From Odobenus rosmarus divergens (lineage: Eukaryota; Chordata; Mammalia; Carnivora; Odobenidae), in contig NW_004451418.1 in assembly GCF_000321225.1 (NCBI RefSeq), positions 87,226 to 151,225 on the forward strand: DNA of 64,000 bases, given 5' to 3'. Numbering within the stretch: position 1 is the first letter of the stretch; the number at the start of each line of letters is the position of its first letter. Below, piece after piece: positions 60,245 through 64,000 of this stretch. Made by a program: the position numbers and the translations under genes. Under the pieces are notes generated by a model. The model saw nothing but the letters and a program-made list of their open reading frames with translations, did not search any database and was not told where the DNA came from.

Positions 60245-60415
60245 GAGGCTGATCCAATCCATCCACCCACCCATCCATCCACCCATCCATCCATCCATCT
60301 CCAATTGCCCAGTACCTACCACGTGCCTGCCACCTACTGATATAGGTGCTCAGAACACAAAGTTGTACAAAATATAAATATTCCTGCCTCAAGAAATTCA
60401 TAGTCTTAGCTACCC
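60245..60415 (-). repeat. Probable L2 end with (CCAT)n
   Basis: A (CCAT/CCAC)n microsatellite at 60258-60300 is followed by 'gtgcctgccacctactgata' and 'aatattcctgcctcaagaaa', an antisense L2-like end. It explains the Asp-Gly-Trp-Met repeats in an antisense frame. Confidence 0.6.
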
Positions 60416-60579
60416 TTTTTTTTTAGAAACCATGTTATTTTCTTCCTTCCTTCATTTGACAAATCCTAATTGTAGTACAGCCACTTGGTCTTAAATTTTA
60501 AAGTAACTTTTATTTTTTTCTTTATTACTAACAAAATAGAAGACAAATTGCTGTCAGCACTTCTATATATATCTTTCAG

Positions 60580-60800
60580 ATCAAGGTTTCTCAACATCAG
60601 CACTACCGACATTTTGGGCCAGATGAATCTTTATTATGGAGGGCTGCCTTGTGTATTGTAGGGTGTTCAGTGGATCTCTGGCCTCTTACCCACTACCCTT
60701 TAGATGCCAATAACAACTCCCTTCCTACTTCCCATCTGTGTTGGAACAACTAAAAATGGCTCCTGACCATTGCCAAATGTCTCCTAAGCCCTCACTGCCT
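60580..60800. mobile_element. MER20-like DNA transposon remnant
   Basis: 'aaggtttctcaacatcagca', 'ctaccgacattttgggccag', 'tgtgtattgtagggtgttca' and 'ccattgccaaatgtctccta' follow a hAT-Charlie non-autonomous element that I recall as MER20. Confidence 0.6.
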
Positions 60801-62074
60801 TAGGCCATTCTGGGTTCAGGGTGGGGTTTATTGACTGAATCCTATCATCCATCCCCCTTCCCCACCAGGAGTCTAGATGATACTTATAAGTTATCAACTT
60901 TATTAATTATTCAGTTTGAGGCACCTGGAGCATGAGTGAGCCTGACTGGTTTCATTCATCCAAAGTAAACTGAGAAGCTGGAAGCAGAAAGAAGAGGCCT
61001 GGTTGGACCTGTCCGAGGTAAGAAAAAGCCTAGGGTTCTGCCAGAGCAGGTCTGAGAGGACAGGAAAGGGAGAGGTTCTGTTTGTGAGTTTTGAGACAGA
61101 ATGACCCTAATTGACTGCTGCTGATAAGGCCAGTTAAGATAAGCTCCTCTCTCCAGTTTGGAGGGTCATCTCCACAGCTAGGAACCTCCTCTGAGAAAGC
61201 CACACAATTGGGAGGGGGTTCCTGCTTTAGGAGTCAAGGCAGGAATGTGTGGGTCACGCCAAGAAGGGCTTCCCCACATGGAGATTTTTTTCTATGAATA
61301 TATAGATACACATATACATTTTGAGTAAAGGCTGTTTCATACTGTGTTTTGTGGCCTTTTTAATATCACACCATAAGTACTGTTTTATAACCCTTTTTCA
61401 GTTCCCATATCAACCCACATTAAATTATTTAAGACATCATTTGAAATGGCTGCATATTATTTGCTTGTACATAATGTAGTTAGCTAGTTCACTTTTGACT
61501 GTTGTTTTAAAATTTCCTCTAGTATGAACAGAGTTAAGCATCTAAGAGATTAAGACTACAGTTCATCACTGATTCTTGCCTATGGGCAAATTATTAGACA
61601 TGGAATCATTGGTTTAATGGTGTGTATCACAATGCCCTTCTCAAAGGGAGCCCCAAATTATATGTAGCTTGAGGAGCTAAAATAACTAGGGCATAAATGA
61701 AGAAAGGGTAATTTAATAGATGCACTGCATATTTTTCTGCCTTCTCTAAAGTCCAGATGACTGCTGAAGTCTGGGGCTCCCAGTTTGAAAGGCTTGAGCC
61801 CTGATGTGGGTTTTGCTCCCCACCCCCCAAGCAGCCAAGAGCTCCCAGAGCCCTGGGAAGACTCTACTCTCCTGTGCCTGGGCCACTTAACTTTTGGCAT
61901 ACCATAGTACTTTGTCCCTGGCACCGTGCTGTGGGCAGAACCACTGTTGTCTTCTGGATTTGGCATCCCTGATGAGGTTAGGTGCATTTTCATGGACTGT
62001 GGGCCCATCTGGAGAAGGCTATGTGTATTGTAAATATTTTCAGTTTTCTGTATACCATGATGTTTTGCCATCTT
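60801..62074. other. No gene recognised
   Basis: The 137-codon - frame at 61658-62071 has no recognisable domain and no splice support. Confidence 0.4.
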
Positions 62075-62087
62075 AGAAAAATCTTTT

Positions 62088-62278
62088 GGGGCTCCTGGGT
62101 GGCTCGGTCATTAAGCGTCTGCCTTCAGCTCAGGTCATGATCCCAGGGTGCTGGGATCAAGCCCCGCATCGGGCTCCCTGCTCCATGGGAAGCCTGCTTC
62201 TCCCTCTCCCCCTGCTTGTGTTGCCTCTCTCGCTGTGTCTCTCTCTGTCAAATAAATAAATAAAATCTTAAAAAAAAA
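62088..62278 (+). mobile_element. CAN SINE
   Basis: Sense, head 'ggggctcctgggtggctcgg'. The flanks AGAAAAATCTTTT (62075-62087) and AGAAAAATTTTT (62279-62290) are a near-duplicate target site. Confidence 0.92.
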
Positions 62279-62329
62279 AGAAAAATTTTTCTCACAGCCC
62301 CTCCCTCGGTTAGAAAAGTCTTAGAGATA

Positions 62330-62815
62330 GCAAAGGATAGGGCCAGGAAACTGTCCTCCATGTGCAAGCTAACCAATCCCGAGTAACCTACCTACTCTAC
62401 TTGGCCAGTGCATCCCAGGAGGCAATATTCCTCTGCCTCAATCATCCCAGGGCCAGTGCTATTGCCAGGCAATTGGTGACCCCTCCTAAAGCCCGGAGCC
62501 TCCTCAATGAGGTTTTCAAACTAGCAATCCTAAACTGTTTACCTTGCCTTGCCTTGCCCTTCCAAGGAAACCCCCATAAAGGCTGTGGCCAAAGCACCCC
62601 CTTCATTCCCGTTTTCTGCCTCCCAAGCACCCTGGTGTCTTTCCTATGTGGCCCGGCAAGGTGTGCCATGCAGCTTGTCTCTAGGATCTGTGAGTATAAG
62701 AAATTTTGTTGTTCCCTCAACCTCTCCTCTGTCTCTTCTCTTGTGGCCACACCGGCTGACCGTCTCATAAAATATAAACCACGACAGCGCAGGACCAGTC
62801 TTCAGGCTTTATGAA
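62330..62815 (+). mobile_element. Possible ERV LTR remnant
   Basis: 'aagctaaccaatcccgagta', 'cataaaggctgtggccaaag' and 'gttgttccctcaacctctcc' give an LTR-like impression (a TATA-like 'cccataaagg' at 62573), but no boundary or target duplication is visible. A 150-codon + frame (62362-62814) runs through it; composition and context do not support a host gene. Confidence 0.3.
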
Positions 62816-64000
62816 GCTGATTCCCTGGGCCTCCAGCCTTGAGTTGTGGGGATTAGCTGTCACTTGAGTGCTTTTGCAACAAGGAATCACAGCATTGATA
62901 TTTCCATTTGTGTGTTTTCAGCCTGAGGACCCCATAAGAAAGAGCTGCTGGGATTCACCCTTCTGCTCTAGAAGTTCCTGGAGTAGTCTTTAACAGGGGT
63001 GGACTTTAAACACTAGTACCATTTAAATACTGTCTAGAAATCAAAAGCTCACTTTGTTCCAGGAGACTTCATATTTTTTTCTTCATCTCCCTCTTCCCCA
63101 ACTTAAACATGACCCCAAAAAAGTGCCGTCTAAGTTGTGAAGCAGGAAACAGACAGATGGCCAAGGTTAATATTTGTGTTTGGAAGCATGGTCACCGTGG
63201 AATGGGCAGTAGCCCTTGAGCCGCCTCCAAGGTTTCTCTTAGCCAGTGTGCTGGCCGAACAGTCCTGCTCTTCATTCGAGTTTTACGGTTTGGGAGGGAA
63301 CTGAGTGTTTTCATGGGAAGAGACCAACTAGGCTTTGAGGAGCCTGTGGCAGTGGTGGGGGTCAGTCCTCTGGGGTCCTGCTCCATATCTCCAGCTGCCC
63401 CCTTCCAACCTCTGGCAGAGATAGGAGAACCCACTGGGTCTGGGGAAACAGTGGAACTGATGGGGTTGGCTCAGCTAACAAATGCCCAGTGTTCCACCCA
63501 CTCTGAACCCAGTGCCAAGGTCCATCCTCCAGAGACACTGGCGGCTCTGTTCTGCGAGGCAGCAGCCTTGCGTCACTCCACTGGGGAAAGGTGCGTGCTA
63601 GACCTCCCTCTTGTAAAACCTAGGTCCACCGGGAGCAGTGCCAGAGCCCTGCCATTGGATACATGCAAGGCTGCTCAACTCAGGGAGGCAGCTCATTTTT
63701 CCACTGGTCCTCTGTGGAGGTCAAGGACACCTTAGATTCTTTTGGGGAAGAACGAAGGGGTGTGGTGTCAGCCCTTTGTTGTTGCCTCTTGAGTGGCACC
63801 ATGGGCCCCCCACCATTACCATTGCTGGATTCCAGTGCCCAAAGTCCTCATGGACCAGAAAATGCAGCTGAAATGGAGAAAAAGTTGGCCAACAGAATTC
63901 CCTACATTCTGCTTACTGCTTTAAAAAAAAAAAACAACAAAAAGAAAAGCCTGTATGCATACATGTAAAGACTAAACAGAAATAAAAACAAAAATTTTAA
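62816..64000. other. GC-richer unclassified DNA
   Basis: Frames of 140 codons (63313-63735) and 101 codons (63663-63968) overlap in different phases, with no domain, no exon boundaries and no repeat that I can name. The window ends in A-rich sequence. Confidence 0.35.

Noticed and set aside
61658..62071. 137-codon - frame
   Set aside because: No recognisable features or exon boundaries.
62362..62814. 150-codon + frame as a gene
   Set aside because: No domain, no splice or promoter context. It overlaps an antisense frame of 108 codons and lies in possible LTR sequence.
63313..63735. 140-codon + frame as a gene
   Set aside because: GC-rich chance frame overlapping two others in different phases; no recognisable protein features.
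1..64000. CRISPR arrays, operons, phage or toxin-antitoxin systems
   Set aside because: The sequence is a mammalian genome; the regular repeats are microsatellites and SINE tails, not spacer arrays.

Overview
This window is nuclear DNA from a placental mammal. The many short tRNA-derived SINEs belong to the carnivore CAN SINE type. Their body (head 'gcctgggtggctcag', then a 'cttcggctcaggtcatgatcc' core, a CT-rich stretch and an AAATAAATAAA tail) looks like the form common in bears, pinnipeds and mustelids rather than the typical dog or cat forms, so an arctoid carnivore is the best guess. That placement is an inference from memory of the families, not a search. Codon-level gene signal is almost absent: apart from one possible terminal exon, every open reading frame I checked is short and is either LINE-1 debris or a chance frame.

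The one stretch that looks like host gene sequence is 29461-30440 on the + strand. It has a good splice acceptor, a 30-codon tail ending in TGA, a CpG-rich patch, an AT-rich repeat-free 3' UTR-like stretch, an AATAAA signal and a GT-rich downstream element. If it is real, 1-29460 would be the last intron of a gene that starts outside the window. I do not recognise the protein.

Layout: 1-2480 holds old L1 pieces broken by SINEs. 6425-10060 is a long degraded antisense L1. 13440-15240 is rich in MIR. 16054-18416 is a complete L1 insertion with a 5' inversion. 19775-20665 holds an antisense L2 and a MaLR-like LTR. 22260-22985 looks like an ERV-L LTR. 26985-27590 is an antisense L1 tail. 35180-38938 is a stack in which one L2 was hit by an MLT1 LTR, a CAN SINE and an L1. 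38972-42290 is old L1 with a solo LTR and a SINE inside it. 43455-43534 is a tiny retrocopy that looks like the poly(A) end of an endogenous-retrovirus transcript. 49840-50880 and 56130-58868 are antisense L1 with young SINEs. The rest is single-copy or unrecognised DNA.

No rRNA, free-standing tRNA, CRISPR array, bacterial or phage system was seen, and I found no new molecular system. The interest lies in the well-preserved retrotransposition scars (target-site duplications, twin-priming inversions, nested insertions), a possible unidentified terminal exon, and one old local duplication.
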